A stretch of DNA of 64,000 bases from Pseudohongiella spirulinae (GCF_001444425.1 NZ_CP013189.1:3162001-3226000), one strand, 5' to 3'; shown: positions 52,178 to 61,544, counted from the stretch's first letter. A program made the numbers and translations. The notes: generated by a model not told the origin, from the sequence alone.

Positions 52178-52867
52178 TCAACCGCCTTGCACAAACTGCT
52201 TGAGCTGATCGGCCAGACTATTGCAGGCATTGGCCTCAACACGGGCTATCAGCGGAATGGGCACAAATACGGCGGGCATATAAGACTGACCGCTGGCATC
52301 GGCGCTGATTGTGCCTACCGCCAGATTGGACGAAACATCCCATACCCGGGCCTCAAAACTGGAGTCATCTTCCCAGGAGCCAAAGCCGAAGCAACCACCG
52401 CCACCCGGGCCTACAGTGCAGGAAATTGAACCCATGCGATTGGATGTCTCCGTCTGGCCATCCAGCCAAACGATATATCGCACCCCGAACTCATTCATCT
52501 TGTCACTGACCATGGGTTGCGCCATCAATTGCTGCAGGTCGTCACTTCGCAGCGGTGCCGTGCGCGGCTCAAACCAGGGAAACAGCGCATCCACGAACTG
52601 CTGCTCCGGCACCACGTTCAGCCCATCACGCCCGCGTGCCATGCGATCACCAACACACTGCACAAAATCGGCGGCTGTCTCGTACCCTGCGCCCTGACGG
52701 CGACCCAGAATAACAACCGTTTCTCCTGTGTTCAGGCCGGTTTCCGCCTGACGGAATTCATCAATCGTGGTGCTGGTGCAAGCCGACAGCGCGGCCAGCA
52801 AAACGAGCCAAAGACCGGGCCAGAAACGTTGCCTGGCCAGCGTCAGACACTTGTTTTTGATCTTCAT
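52178..52867 (-). CDS. lipoprotein of the 50-64 kb operon, function unknown (CsgG/GNA1162-like pattern)
   Basis: 229 residues with lipobox LAALSAC. The segment FGVRYIVWLDGQTETSNRMG followed by the glycine-rich TVGPGGGGCFGFGSW and FEARVWDVSSNLAVGTISAD has the alternating strand pattern of CsgG-like periplasmic lipoprotein domains, but I cannot assign a family. Five cysteines include three in the central region. It starts 13 bp after the previous lipoprotein gene and ends 1 base before the M48 start. Confidence 0.7.
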   Translation of the reverse strand: MKIKNKCLTLARQRFWPGLWLVLLAALSACTSTTIDEFRQAETGLNTGETVVILGRRQGAGYETAADFVQCVGDRMARGRDGLNVVPEQQFVDALFPWFEPRTAPLRSDDLQQLMAQPMVSDKMNEFGVRYIVWLDGQTETSNRMGSISCTVGPGGGGCFGFGSWEDDSSFEARVWDVSSNLAVGTISADASGQSYMPAVFVPIPLIARVEANACNSLADQLKQFVQGG

Positions 52868-52880
52868 GCTGACTCCTGTT

Positions 52881-53516
52881 TCAATTGCCTGATAGCTGGA
52901 GTTGTTGTCTGCTTAACCAGTCCCGGATATCAGGCACTGCCCGAAAACTGATTGAAAAATTTGAAGCCAGATCCCGCAAGGCCGCTACTGCCGCATCATT
53001 AATACCGCGCTCTGCCGACGTAAAATTACCCTGCGTCGATTTACCATAAGCGGTCATTACCCAGTCCGCCACATAAGATCCATCCGCGCCGGTCATACGC
53101 ATGTTGTACTTTATCCATACCTCATAAGCATCCAGACGGGTTTTCTGCGGCATGCCCAGCTGAAACTCATCAATCTGCGGCATAAACACAGCATCCACTC
53201 CCCTGGCACCCGCTTCCGTGGGGTTATTCAGCACCACGACCTGCGAAAACATCGCGGGCAACACTGTGTTAAACAGCTCCATATGAGTATTACCGGCTGC
53301 AACCAGATATTCTTCCTTACCAGTATCAGACAATTCGGTGTAGATATAGTTGCGCAGGTCATCACTGTAGTACACACCCAGCGTTAGCGGCAGCGGTGGC
53401 ACATTGGGGCTCGGATAGCTGCCCTGCACCTCAACGGTGCTTGCCGCGCAGGCCGTCAGGCTGACCAGCGCCAGCAGTACCAGTAGTCGGAAGGATTTAA
53501 TGCTGTTGATCACCAC
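52881..53516 (-). CDS. lipoprotein of the 50-64 kb operon, function unknown
   Basis: 211 residues, lipobox VSLTAC. Its middle part, LGVYYSDDLRNYIYTELSDT and NTVLPAMFSQVVVL, followed by VDAVFMPQIDEFQLGMPQKT, looks like an outer-membrane-associated mixed alpha/beta lipoprotein, perhaps LptE- or DUF4136-like. A C-terminal helix ends the chain. Gap to the VWA gene is 12 bp, so it shares the operon. No activity can be assigned. Confidence 0.7.
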   Translation of the reverse strand: MVINSIKSFRLLVLLALVSLTACAASTVEVQGSYPSPNVPPLPLTLGVYYSDDLRNYIYTELSDTGKEEYLVAAGNTHMELFNTVLPAMFSQVVVLNNPTEAGARGVDAVFMPQIDEFQLGMPQKTRLDAYEVWIKYNMRMTGADGSYVADWVMTAYGKSTQGNFTSAERGINDAAVAALRDLASNFSISFRAVPDIRDWLSRQQLQLSGN

Positions 53517-53528
53517 GCACTCCTGCAG

Positions 53529-54533
53529 TTACTGATAGGAATTGAGGCCGACAAAACTGCCGCCGTTTCGCTCTGCCAATTCGCGCATCAGGGTAGCAAA
53601 GCGATAGACGCTTTCATGATAACGCGGGTCCAGGTCAAACAATACCGGAAATCCGACGGCGTGAATACGTACCAGTCGGCTACCGTCTGAGCCGGCCTGA
53701 TTGATTCTATCCACCGTTTCCACCACCCGGGTAATCGATCCGCCAGGCTGAAAGTCATCGCCAAAGACATAAATACTCACTTTCTGGCCCGGCTGGTAGA
53801 AAGTGCTGATCGCGCGCGTAATGCCTTCAACAGGACTGCTGTTACTGAATGGAGACCAATTACGCAAGGTCGAGATAATGGCCTGGCGACGCGCCGGGGT
53901 ATCCGGGATCCACTGACCACGGTAGGCCGGGAACATATAGTCACCCATATCATTCATGACCTGTATGCCCCGAACCTCCGGATAAACATCCAGCACCTCA
54001 CTGATCATGTCCAGCACCCGAGGCCAGGCGTTGTAAAACATACTACCCGAGGTGTCGATAAGGAAAATAATATATTCGCTATCCACCGGAATACCACCAA
54101 TCACATTGTTGCTGCGCGTGAAATCCTGGCCCAGCAAGCGCTGCATTTCAGCGGTCAGCGACTGGCGGGCAATGGCCAGTCGGTTTTCTTCCTCACTGAC
54201 TTCCTCGGCCAGCTGGCTTGAGGTTTCGAAACGCCCCTGAATATTGGACATCTCGCGCTCAAGGCGGGCAATACGGTCGCGATAAGCAGACAACTGTTCC
54301 CGCCGGGCATTGAGGTCGCGGTTTGCAATTTCGGTTTCGCCCCGGATCTCAAACAGCGTCTGTTGCAGCTCGGCGATCGGCTGATCCCGCTGCACTGCGG
54401 TAAACTCGAGACTGACCGGCGCCGAATTTTCAGTAATCATCAGCAACAGGATAATGGCCCCGAAACCACAGGAAATCACATCCAGAAAGGCGATACTGGA
54501 GCTGTCTTCTTCGCGTTTTCTGCGTCTGCTCAT
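53529..54533 (-). CDS. ExbD/MotB-like helix plus coiled coil plus VWA domain (copy A)
   Basis: 334 residues: a basic start (MSRRRKREEDSSS), one membrane helix AFLDVISCGFGAIILLLMIT with an Asp in the position of the proton-carrying Asp of ExbD/MotB, a coiled coil at about 50-130, and a VWA domain from about 150 with an intact MIDAS (IFLIDTSGSM). VWA replaces the peptidoglycan-binding domain of MotB. Overlaps copy B by 4 bp. With the TolQ/MotA-like gene upstream it should form an ion-driven complex. Confidence is high for domains, low for the function. Confidence 0.82.
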   Translation of the reverse strand: MSRRRKREEDSSSIAFLDVISCGFGAIILLLMITENSAPVSLEFTAVQRDQPIAELQQTLFEIRGETEIANRDLNARREQLSAYRDRIARLEREMSNIQGRFETSSQLAEEVSEEENRLAIARQSLTAEMQRLLGQDFTRSNNVIGGIPVDSEYIIFLIDTSGSMFYNAWPRVLDMISEVLDVYPEVRGIQVMNDMGDYMFPAYRGQWIPDTPARRQAIISTLRNWSPFSNSSPVEGITRAISTFYQPGQKVSIYVFGDDFQPGGSITRVVETVDRINQAGSDGSRLVRIHAVGFPVLFDLDPRYHESVYRFATLMRELAERNGGSFVGLNSYQ

Positions 54534-55630
54534 GGCCAGTCCCGTGACGGTGTGATGAAAGAACCCCGACTGATCTGTCCCAACTGCCAGAATGCAGCAG
54601 CCGCTGCCGGGTCGCCTTCCATTGGCAGCAATATCGTATTGACCGGAATATTGCGGGGCAAACTTTCAATGGCTTCGGCGTAGAGATTCAAGCGCTGGCG
54701 CGGCGTGATCGTCGTCGCGTTGCTCGGTCGGTTGCTTTGTGTGGGCAGGCTGTCGGTAATCAGGTAAACGTTATCCGGCGGCGGGTTCATGCCCGCAATC
54801 GCCTGAAACGCAGCCTGCAGGTTGTTACCGCCGCCAGGCACAACATCCTGCACCGCCAGAATGACTTCGTTCAATTGATCCTGGTCGGCAACTTCCAGCC
54901 ACATTCCCTCAGTACCCTCCAGCACAGGACGCACCGTCTCATCAAACGCCAGCACCTGATACTGGCTGATCACTGGCAATTGACTGCTTATCCACTCCAC
55001 GATTCGCACTGCCCGCTGCCACTTGGGCGCCTCTTTTTTGACCCGGTCCGGCATGTTGCGTGTGCGTATGACGTTGACCAGCGTATCGTCCAGCATACTG
55101 GCTGAACTATCCAATAATATGACGATGCGATTACCGCCCAATAACATGCCTGACAGATACTGTCTGTCACCGTCACCCAGAAACTGTCGGCTACTCTGTC
55201 CGCGTTCTTCCTCGGCACTGGCCTGCAGGCGCAACAACTCTTCTTCCATGGCGCGGATATCAGCTCGCAGCGCTTCCAGACTTTCCTCGGTTGCCATTGA
55301 ATTGCCTTCAAGCGCGGCGAGCTGCGACATAAAATCATCGATCTCACTTTGTATACGCTCTGCCAGCCCCTGCGCCTCTACAACCTCCAGACTTACTTCG
55401 TTGAGCGTATTTCGAATTCGAAACAGGTTCTCTTCACCTTCGGCGATGTCTTCTTCCAGCAGACGCACTTCAGCAGTCATATTGGGGTCGGCTTCCTGGC
55501 GGGCTTCCGTGGCAGTATGGTCAAGAATAAGAAACAGCAGCACCACGGCACCAAAGCCGCAGGACATCACGTCAAGAAATGCCAGGCTCAGTGGATTGAA
55601 TCCACCGCGTTTTTTTTTAGCCGACGCCAT
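54530..55630 (-). CDS. ExbD/MotB-like helix plus coiled coil plus VWA domain (copy B)
   Basis: 366 residues and a tandem paralogue of copy A. N-terminal helix LAFLDVMSCGFGAVVLLFLI keeps the F-L-D-V and S-C-G-F-G-A pattern. A longer coiled coil (about 45-140) and a VWA domain with MIDAS VILLDSSASML and NVYLITDSLPTQ follow. It overlaps the actin-like gene by 14 bp. Two different stator-like chains suggest a heterodimer in place of the ExbD or MotB homodimer. Confidence 0.82.
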   Translation of the reverse strand: MASAKKKRGGFNPLSLAFLDVMSCGFGAVVLLFLILDHTATEARQEADPNMTAEVRLLEEDIAEGEENLFRIRNTLNEVSLEVVEAQGLAERIQSEIDDFMSQLAALEGNSMATEESLEALRADIRAMEEELLRLQASAEEERGQSSRQFLGDGDRQYLSGMLLGGNRIVILLDSSASMLDDTLVNVIRTRNMPDRVKKEAPKWQRAVRIVEWISSQLPVISQYQVLAFDETVRPVLEGTEGMWLEVADQDQLNEVILAVQDVVPGGGNNLQAAFQAIAGMNPPPDNVYLITDSLPTQSNRPSNATTITPRQRLNLYAEAIESLPRNIPVNTILLPMEGDPAAAAAFWQLGQISRGSFITPSRDWP

Positions 55631-56822
55631 GATGCACTCTGATCAATTGTAATTGCCGGCCCTGGTGATTTATAAGCTCACCAAGCCGATGTTTTTGCAG
55701 CAGCTCTGTCAACTCCTGCTGGCTGAATACCGGTTGATTATTCAATGGCCAGGCAGAACCATCTACCAACAGATGTGTTGCCGCCGCAGGCTGAGGTTCG
55801 TTTTTTGTCGCCTGCTCCCTTGTACGCAGGTTGACGCTGGTCAGATATGGCACGGCCGTTTCATTGCCAGGCAAGTCATTAAGCAATTGCACACAGCTGT
55901 GTGCCAGCTGCTCACCACTGACTATCTGTTTTTGCTGTCCGAAGTGCTGCACCAGCCCCGGAATGGAGGCAGAGCGTGAGGAAATCAACAGCGGAACGTC
56001 GCTCGCATCGACATCTGAAAACTGCAGCAGTTGCTGGCTCAATTTATCCAGCGCAGGACTTATGCTTTCCCGCAAATCGGTAGCCGACACACTCGCTTTA
56101 TGAGTCGATTTATCGGTCTCTATTTCTACTACAATTTCATGCGCGCCCGCGGCAAGAGTACTCAGCCATTGCGGCAGTTCGTTGAACAGCTGCTGCTCCC
56201 ATTGCGCGCTGTGCTGCGGGTTGAAACGGCATTGGGAAATGAACTCATCATTCACTGTCTGCACCAGCGCATTGCTCATGGCATCCCAGCCGGCACTCTG
56301 GGTCTGCAATACCTGCTGTCGCACCAGTCGCTGACCTTCTTTGCGCATAACAGTGAACACAGCCTGATGCAGTTGCAGGTCAAGATAGACCAGATAATCA
56401 GCCTGAGCGTTGGACCCGGCAGCGGCGGCGATACCGCTGTCCAGCATTGCACTGACTGTAAAGGGACTGTGTCGCACAATGCCACTCAGAATGGCTAATT
56501 GCTCGCGATTGAAGTTACCGGGCACCGCCAGCACCACTGGCCCCTCATAGTCAGCCAGTTCGCCCAATTGCAGCAAATGCGCATGCGCCATATCCGCGTA
56601 ATGCCGAAAATTGGCCACCGGCCTGGACAGAGGCGACATGCTCAAACGGTTCCAGAACTCGTTATTGGTGCTGACCGGATGCAGGCGACTTTGACTGGCC
56701 GCCTGCACACCAAATTGGGGCTGTTTGCCAATACTGAGCACGTAACCCGGACTGCTGGCCAGCAATTGACCGTCCTGATACAGACTCAGTGCCTGATCGT
56801 TCAATTCCAGAACAGCACTCAT
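55617..56822 (-). CDS. actin/Hsp70-fold protein (PilM/FtsA-like)
   Basis: 401 residues without signal peptide or membrane helix. The middle part VVLAVPGNFNREQLAILSGI with SAMLDSGIAAAAGSNAQADY and YLVYLDLQLHQAVFTVMRKE reproduces the Hsp70/actin core: the adenosine region and the phosphate-2 strand. The first phosphate loop (VLELNDQALSLYQDG) is degenerate and lacks the usual DxGxx, so nucleotide hydrolysis may be lost. It overlaps the ion-channel gene by 4 bp and the VWA gene by 14 bp. Probably a cytosolic platform for the complex, which is inference. Confidence 0.72.
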   Translation of the reverse strand: MSAVLELNDQALSLYQDGQLLASSPGYVLSIGKQPQFGVQAASQSRLHPVSTNNEFWNRLSMSPLSRPVANFRHYADMAHAHLLQLGELADYEGPVVLAVPGNFNREQLAILSGIVRHSPFTVSAMLDSGIAAAAGSNAQADYLVYLDLQLHQAVFTVMRKEGQRLVRQQVLQTQSAGWDAMSNALVQTVNDEFISQCRFNPQHSAQWEQQLFNELPQWLSTLAAGAHEIVVEIETDKSTHKASVSATDLRESISPALDKLSQQLLQFSDVDASDVPLLISSRSASIPGLVQHFGQQKQIVSGEQLAHSCVQLLNDLPGNETAVPYLTSVNLRTREQATKNEPQPAAATHLLVDGSAWPLNNQPVFSQQELTELLQKHRLGELINHQGRQLQLIRVHHGVG

Positions 56823-57667
56823 GCTGGCTCCGCAACTCCGTTGTCAGGCAAGGTGCGCGTCGGAGCCTTGCCGGGTACCTGCAGAAAATTCACCAGATGA
56901 TTATCGCAGTATGTTTGTGTATCCAACACCAGACGGTCCTGGATCAATGATAATTGGTGCAGAACAAACATCAACATGATACTGGTCAGCAAGGCCACAA
57001 AGGTTGAGTTAAACGCCACACCAAGACTGACCGTAACACCCAGAATATCGCCGGTCACCGCCTGATGTGCCTGACCCAGGGCCGTACCAATGCCGCGCAC
57101 TGTGCCCAGGAAGCCGATTGACGGTATCGCCCACGCGATATAACGGACAATTGCCAGCTCGCTTTCCAGCCGCTCCGATTCGCTGTCACAGACATCACGG
57201 ACAGTGGCTGCCACATCCTGCACGTTGCGTGTAGTACCGAATCGATGCAAACCTGCCAGCAAGGCACGCGGTAACAGGTAGGCGCGTTCCTTCTCTGGCA
57301 GAGCCTGAACCGGCCTGGCATATTGCCTGGCGTCTTCCGGCAAAATACTGGTGCCATCCGAGACCTGCAAGAGCTCGCGATCAAGCAACGAACGCTCCCT
57401 CATTGTGCGCAGTGTTTTCATACCAACGATGGACAACGCCCAGAGGAACAGAATGATGCAGGTTTCCTGCTCAAAGTCCTTCATGACAATATAGATAGAA
57501 CGCTCCGGCACATAATTCTCATCGGCTTCCTGCATCATGGTCTGCTGTTGCTGAATGATCTCCGCATTAGGCCTGATAACGGCCACATACACGGCATGTA
57601 CCACAATCACGACAATGATCAGGGCGAAAATCTGGTAGATAATTTCAGACAGATACTTTTGTTTCAT
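56819..57667 (-). CDS. MotA/TolQ/ExbB-type ion channel subunit
   Basis: 282 residues, four membrane helices: IFALIIVVIVVHAVYVAV, CIILFLWALSIVGM, AIVRYIAWAIPSIGFLGTVR and LGVAFNSTFVALLTSIMLMF. The diagnostic PF01618 motif GFLGTVRGIGTALGQA sits before the last helix pair, as in TolQ/ExbB. A cytoplasmic domain lies between helices 2 and 3. It would form the pentameric channel around the Asp helices of the VWA proteins encoded next. In the same operon there is no TonB/TolA-like gene in view. Confidence 0.88.
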   Translation of the reverse strand: MKQKYLSEIIYQIFALIIVVIVVHAVYVAVIRPNAEIIQQQQTMMQEADENYVPERSIYIVMKDFEQETCIILFLWALSIVGMKTLRTMRERSLLDRELLQVSDGTSILPEDARQYARPVQALPEKERAYLLPRALLAGLHRFGTTRNVQDVAATVRDVCDSESERLESELAIVRYIAWAIPSIGFLGTVRGIGTALGQAHQAVTGDILGVTVSLGVAFNSTFVALLTSIMLMFVLHQLSLIQDRLVLDTQTYCDNHLVNFLQVPGKAPTRTLPDNGVAEPA

Positions 57668-57686
57668 TCAGCGATCCTGCTATCTG

Positions 57687-57959
57687 TTAAATGTCGACTG
57701 GAAACGAGACGCCCAGATCCTGGGAGATTTGCTCAGAAGGTATAAAGCGACCTGGTGCTTCTCCTTCAGCTCGTTGTATGGGTTGGCTGTCAATGTCAGG
57801 CCTGTCCGCATCATTATCTGCAGCACTCTCCTGATTGCTCTCAGAAGATTGTTCGGTCTGATCGGTTTGATCGTCTGAAGAGGTTTCCTGCGCCTGCAAC
57901 GGTGTGAGTGTCATAAGCAGGCAGGCAGCAAACAGCCAGACAATGCGCTTGTGTGTCAT
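57687..57959 (-). CDS. small exported acidic protein, function unknown
   Basis: 90 residues with a signal peptide (LFAACLLMTLTPLQAQ). The mature part is Ser/Gln/Asp/Glu-rich and disordered (TSSDDQTDQTEQSSESNQES), ending in RFIPSEQISQDLGVSFPVDI, the only ordered-looking segment. Its start overlaps the stop of the PEGA-SUMF1 gene by 4 bp, and it precedes the ion-channel gene by 20 bp. I recognise no homologue; the tail could be a docking peptide. Confidence 0.7.
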   Translation of the reverse strand: MTHKRIVWLFAACLLMTLTPLQAQETSSDDQTDQTEQSSESNQESAADNDADRPDIDSQPIQRAEGEAPGRFIPSEQISQDLGVSFPVDI

Positions 57960-60049
57960 TCAAGGTACCTCGCGACGCGAAAACCCAGATCATTGCGCGG
58001 CTCTTCTCCGAAGTCACGATAGGACGCACGCAGTTCCACGATGGAGCCATGTGACCAGGCCGACCCTTTGATGGTGCGGTAGCGTCCCTCTTCCGGCCCC
58101 AGTGGATCTGTTTCGGTCACTGAGCTCAGACCACTGACCGCTCCGTAGACATCATGCATCCACTCAGACACATTGCCACCCATATCAAAGAAACCGCGGG
58201 CATTGGGCGGGAACGAGCCAACATTGGCAGTACCTGCATAACGGTCATCGTAGCCACGCAAATACTGCCCCAGAAAAGCACTGGTTGACTCATCAGCAAA
58301 GTTCCCCAGGCCGGCTTCAGGGGGCCAGGTATCCCCCCATGGGAAACGATAACTGTTACCGGCATCGTCGGTCCGTGCAGCCCACTCCCACTCCGCCTCT
58401 GTCGGAAGCCTGTAGCCTGTTGAGCTGGCATCGAATCCGCTCACCTGACCGTCTTCAATGATATAAAACGGCTGCAGTCCTTCCTGTTCACTCAGCCAAT
58501 TGGCATACATCACAGCATCCAGCCAGGAGACCTGCACAACGGGCTGCTGCGGCAAATCCAGTGACTGGCCCTGCAATACGCCAGATGCATGATCCGGCCG
58601 AAAGCGCTTAAACTGTTCGTTGGTCACCAGATTAAGTGACAGATAAAAAGGTCGCTCCAGGATGACATCGCGAAGCGTCTCGTTGGCGCGGCGGCCCGGC
58701 TCGCGCCTGGATGAACCCATGGTATAGGCGCCAGGATACATCAACGTCAGGGTCTGGCCACCGGCACTGGTAATCACCGGCTCAATAGATTCCAGGCGAG
58801 CCTGCTCTTCAGTTTTTAACTGAACGCGAATTTCCTGGTCCAGACCCGGCCGCGAGGTGAAATTTGTTGTGTAGGCCACGTAGCCCTCTTTGCGGATTTC
58901 GATGCGCTGATTGGCCGCCAGCAATTCGACAGTCTGATTGGCCGCACCCATTGCACGCCCGTCAACAAACAGTTCCGCATCGGGCGGGTCTGCAATTACC
59001 CGCACCAGATTGGTCACTGGCGTCAGTGCAACCGTAATGTCGCTCTCTTGCTCTGCCGATGTAGTAATTCGCTGCACGGCCGTCTCGAAACCCGTTCGGA
59101 ACAAGCGCAGTTCGTGCTGCTGTCCGGGTGGCAGAGACACCTCCAACGGCGTCTGTCCACGGAACTCACCATTGATGGTTACATTGGCATTGCCTGGCTC
59201 GGAACGTATGAAAACCAGGCCGTCGGCCTGTTCCAGACTAACCTCAGGCAATTGCTGATCCTGCCCGGCTATTATCTGTAGATCATCTTGCCATGCCTTG
59301 AAGCCAGCCCGCTTTATCGTGACTTCGTAGGCACCCTGAAGCATTTCCAGACGAGCAGGTGTCACACCCAACAATTCACCATTGGCAATGATGTCCGCAC
59401 CGGGCGGGTCACTGCGGAATTCGACGTGCGCCCATGCCGGGTCAAGTGTAATATCAAATTCCTGCTCGGCCAGACGTCCCTCTATAGAGATAGTTTGCGA
59501 GGCGTTCAAATAGCGACTCATCTCTGCCTGCAGCGTGTAGTCGCCAGGTGGCAATTCCAGCGCCTGCACCGGAGCAGCCCCGATATCGACACCATCAAGA
59601 AGCAGACGTGCACCGGTCAGCGGCTGATATTGCGCATCCAAAACACGAATATCTGCATAGCCCGGACGCGGCTGCATGGCAATGGCACGTGTCTGAGCCT
59701 GTTCTTCTGAAATCTGTAACTCTGAGCTGCTGTCAAAATAGCCATAGGCGCTCAAGTCAACCTGATACGTACCAGGTCGCATCAAATAACGCGGACCTAT
59801 CCGAACGGCGAAACCATCGGTAATCTGAATGTCAGCCAATGGCGGGTCGGTATCAATAAAAACGGATCTGGCGGTTAATACAAACCAGCCGGCGGCGACT
59901 GCAAGTGATAAGGCAAGCAATACAAGTGCGTGATACCAGCGCGGTCGCCACTTTATCTGCCGACCACCTTTTGGTGGCGGGGAGAAATCAACCGGGGTGA
60001 TGATTTCAACGGCATCATCGTGTCCGGGTTCAACATGTTTATCCTGCAT
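57956..60049 (-). CDS. membrane-anchored PEGA-repeat protein with C-terminal SUMF1 domain
   Basis: 697 residues from ATG 60049. One membrane helix (YHALVLLALSLAVAAGWFVL) after about 40 cytosolic residues is followed by four or five PEGA-type beta repeats, for example EFRSDPPGADIIANGELLGV and IRSEPGNANVTINGEFRGQT. The last 230 residues are a SUMF1/FGE fold (YRLPTEAEWEWAARTDD, GFFDMGGNVSEWMHDVYGAV). The catalytic cysteines of formylglycine-generating enzymes are absent (KGSAWSHGSIVELRASYRDF), so a binding role is likely. PEGA repeats are often wall- or matrix-facing. Confidence 0.88.
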   Translation of the reverse strand: MQDKHVEPGHDDAVEIITPVDFSPPPKGGRQIKWRPRWYHALVLLALSLAVAAGWFVLTARSVFIDTDPPLADIQITDGFAVRIGPRYLMRPGTYQVDLSAYGYFDSSSELQISEEQAQTRAIAMQPRPGYADIRVLDAQYQPLTGARLLLDGVDIGAAPVQALELPPGDYTLQAEMSRYLNASQTISIEGRLAEQEFDITLDPAWAHVEFRSDPPGADIIANGELLGVTPARLEMLQGAYEVTIKRAGFKAWQDDLQIIAGQDQQLPEVSLEQADGLVFIRSEPGNANVTINGEFRGQTPLEVSLPPGQQHELRLFRTGFETAVQRITTSAEQESDITVALTPVTNLVRVIADPPDAELFVDGRAMGAANQTVELLAANQRIEIRKEGYVAYTTNFTSRPGLDQEIRVQLKTEEQARLESIEPVITSAGGQTLTLMYPGAYTMGSSRREPGRRANETLRDVILERPFYLSLNLVTNEQFKRFRPDHASGVLQGQSLDLPQQPVVQVSWLDAVMYANWLSEQEGLQPFYIIEDGQVSGFDASSTGYRLPTEAEWEWAARTDDAGNSYRFPWGDTWPPEAGLGNFADESTSAFLGQYLRGYDDRYAGTANVGSFPPNARGFFDMGGNVSEWMHDVYGAVSGLSSVTETDPLGPEEGRYRTIKGSAWSHGSIVELRASYRDFGEEPRNDLGFRVARYLE

Positions 60050-60053
60050 CAGT

Positions 60054-60359
60054 TTAACGCCTGTCCAGAGCTGCAAGCTGCTCACTGCATTGAACCACAA
60101 CAGCCTCTGGCTGATCGTCGATACCTACAACAAACTCCTCACGCACATCGCGATATCCCGGTCGCGTGCCCACAGCCACATAGCGACCGGGTGTCAACAT
60201 CAGTGTCGTCTGGGAAAAGGCACCTAGCTCACCGACCCGGTATATTGTTACCTGTGTGGCATTGTCGGACATCAATCGGATTTCTCTCGGCTGTGTCATC
60301 TGCTGAAGTAGTTCTTCGGTTTGCTGGATCTGCGATTTCAGTCTGGTTCCCAGTGCATC
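60054..60359 (-). pseudogene. C-terminal beta domain of the TPR gene, separated by an amber codon
   Basis: Continues in the same frame after TAG at 60360-60362: a helix (LGTRLKSQIQQTEELLQQ) then TQVTIYRVGELGAF, LTPGRYVAVGTRPGYRDVRE and VVVQCSEQLAALDRR, a PEGA-like beta domain. ATG 60299 lies within this stretch but has no ribosome site (ACCGAAGAACTACTTCAGCAG region), so it is unlikely to be expressed on its own. Either a nonsense mutation or programmed read-through separates it from the TPR part. Confidence 0.75.
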
Positions 60360-61544
60360 CTAGTTTTGAGCCATCAGATCCTGTGCCAGATCACTTGCCA
60401 CCCTGAACACGTCCAGTGCTTCCTGATAAGCGGCAGCATCAGACAGACGCAAGGGATCGTCCAGATTAGTCTGCAGCAGGGTATCGAGCTGTAGACGACG
60501 CTCAGAGTAATCTTTACCTTCCTGGGCGAAAACCAGATTGGCGTCCAGATCCAGTGCCGCGGCGTAGGTATCGATGGCCTGTTGCCATTGCTCCTGTTGC
60601 TCATGGCGCTCGGCCTGGAGGCGGTATTGTTCAATGCGCACCAGGGTTAACTGCTCACGGGTCTGGGTAATTGCTTCGTTGGCCTGCTGTGAACCGGGCC
60701 GCACCTGCAAGGCGCGCTGGAAGGCAGTGATTGCCGATTCAGCTTCTCCTCGATCCAGTAATGCAAACCCTTCTGACATGATGCGAGTGAACTCTGCGTC
60801 GATCATTCGCTGCTCATTGTCCTGACGCAGTGCTGTCGCACGATCATGCAAGGGGTCAAGTAACACAGCCTGATCGTAGAGTGCCTGTGCCTGCGCAAGT
60901 TCGCCGCTTTCCTGTAGTTCACCGGCATCGCTGAGCAATGCCTCCACCTGGTCCAGTGTCTCGGCTCGCTCTCGGCCGACAGCAACATCTTCACTGGTCG
61001 GATCAAGGCGGGCAGCCAGCTCGAACCGGGCCAGTGCAGTTGTTGCGTCTGCAGCTTGCAGCGCAGCCTGACCTTCTTCCATTATGCGCGCCAGCACTGT
61101 GTCTGTCTGATCCAGCAATGCACCGAGACGCTGGTCTCCTTCCTGATAAGCCGCTGCCGCATCACTGAATGCGCCGGTGCGATAGAACTCGTCACCACGG
61201 CGAGCAGCCTCCAGACCCTGACTGAATTGTTCAGCTGCCCACTGCTCGACGCCCATCATTTCGAGTTCTGACTGCTTATTCAGCAGATCAGCCAGAGCGT
61301 CCTGAGCTTCGCGCCTCTGACGGGCCAGCTGGGCTTCTTCAAAAGGAGAAATGGCGGGGGGTTGGGGAGCATCCGGTGACGGCACAATCGCAGCTGGGGG
61401 CTGCTCAACACGCTTGACCAATGGCAACTCGTATCGCTCAACTACTTGCGGCAATACAAATATGACGGCCAGCGCCAGCAAACTGAGCGCGGCCAGACCA
61501 ACCCAGACCCAGGGCGAAATACCTGACTTTCCTGCTGCTGCCAT
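60360..61544 (-). CDS. membrane-anchored TPR protein ending at an in-frame amber codon
   Basis: 394 residues from ATG 61544, which overlaps the stop of the upstream gene as TAATG (GGTGG upstream). One N-terminal helix (WVWVGLAALSLLALAVIFVL), a Pro-rich linker and then tandem TPR-like helices with a repeating A/L pattern (EGQAALQAADATTALARFEL, EGFALLDRGEAESAITAFQR). It stops after DLMAQN at TAG 60360; the same frame then encodes 101 more residues of a beta domain. Assembly scaffold for the envelope complex is a reasonable guess. Confidence 0.82.
   Translation of the reverse strand: MAAAGKSGISPWVWVGLAALSLLALAVIFVLPQVVERYELPLVKRVEQPPAAIVPSPDAPQPPAISPFEEAQLARQRREAQDALADLLNKQSELEMMGVEQWAAEQFSQGLEAARRGDEFYRTGAFSDAAAAYQEGDQRLGALLDQTDTVLARIMEEGQAALQAADATTALARFELAARLDPTSEDVAVGRERAETLDQVEALLSDAGELQESGELAQAQALYDQAVLLDPLHDRATALRQDNEQRMIDAEFTRIMSEGFALLDRGEAESAITAFQRALQVRPGSQQANEAITQTREQLTLVRIEQYRLQAERHEQQEQWQQAIDTYAAALDLDANLVFAQEGKDYSERRLQLDTLLQTNLDDPLRLSDAAAYQEALDVFRVASDLAQDLMAQN

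Noticed and set aside
57956-60049. Formylglycine-generating enzyme / sulfatase maturation
   Set aside because: The C-terminal SUMF1 domain lacks the catalytic cysteines, and no sulfatase gene is present; the same applies to 39796-40629.
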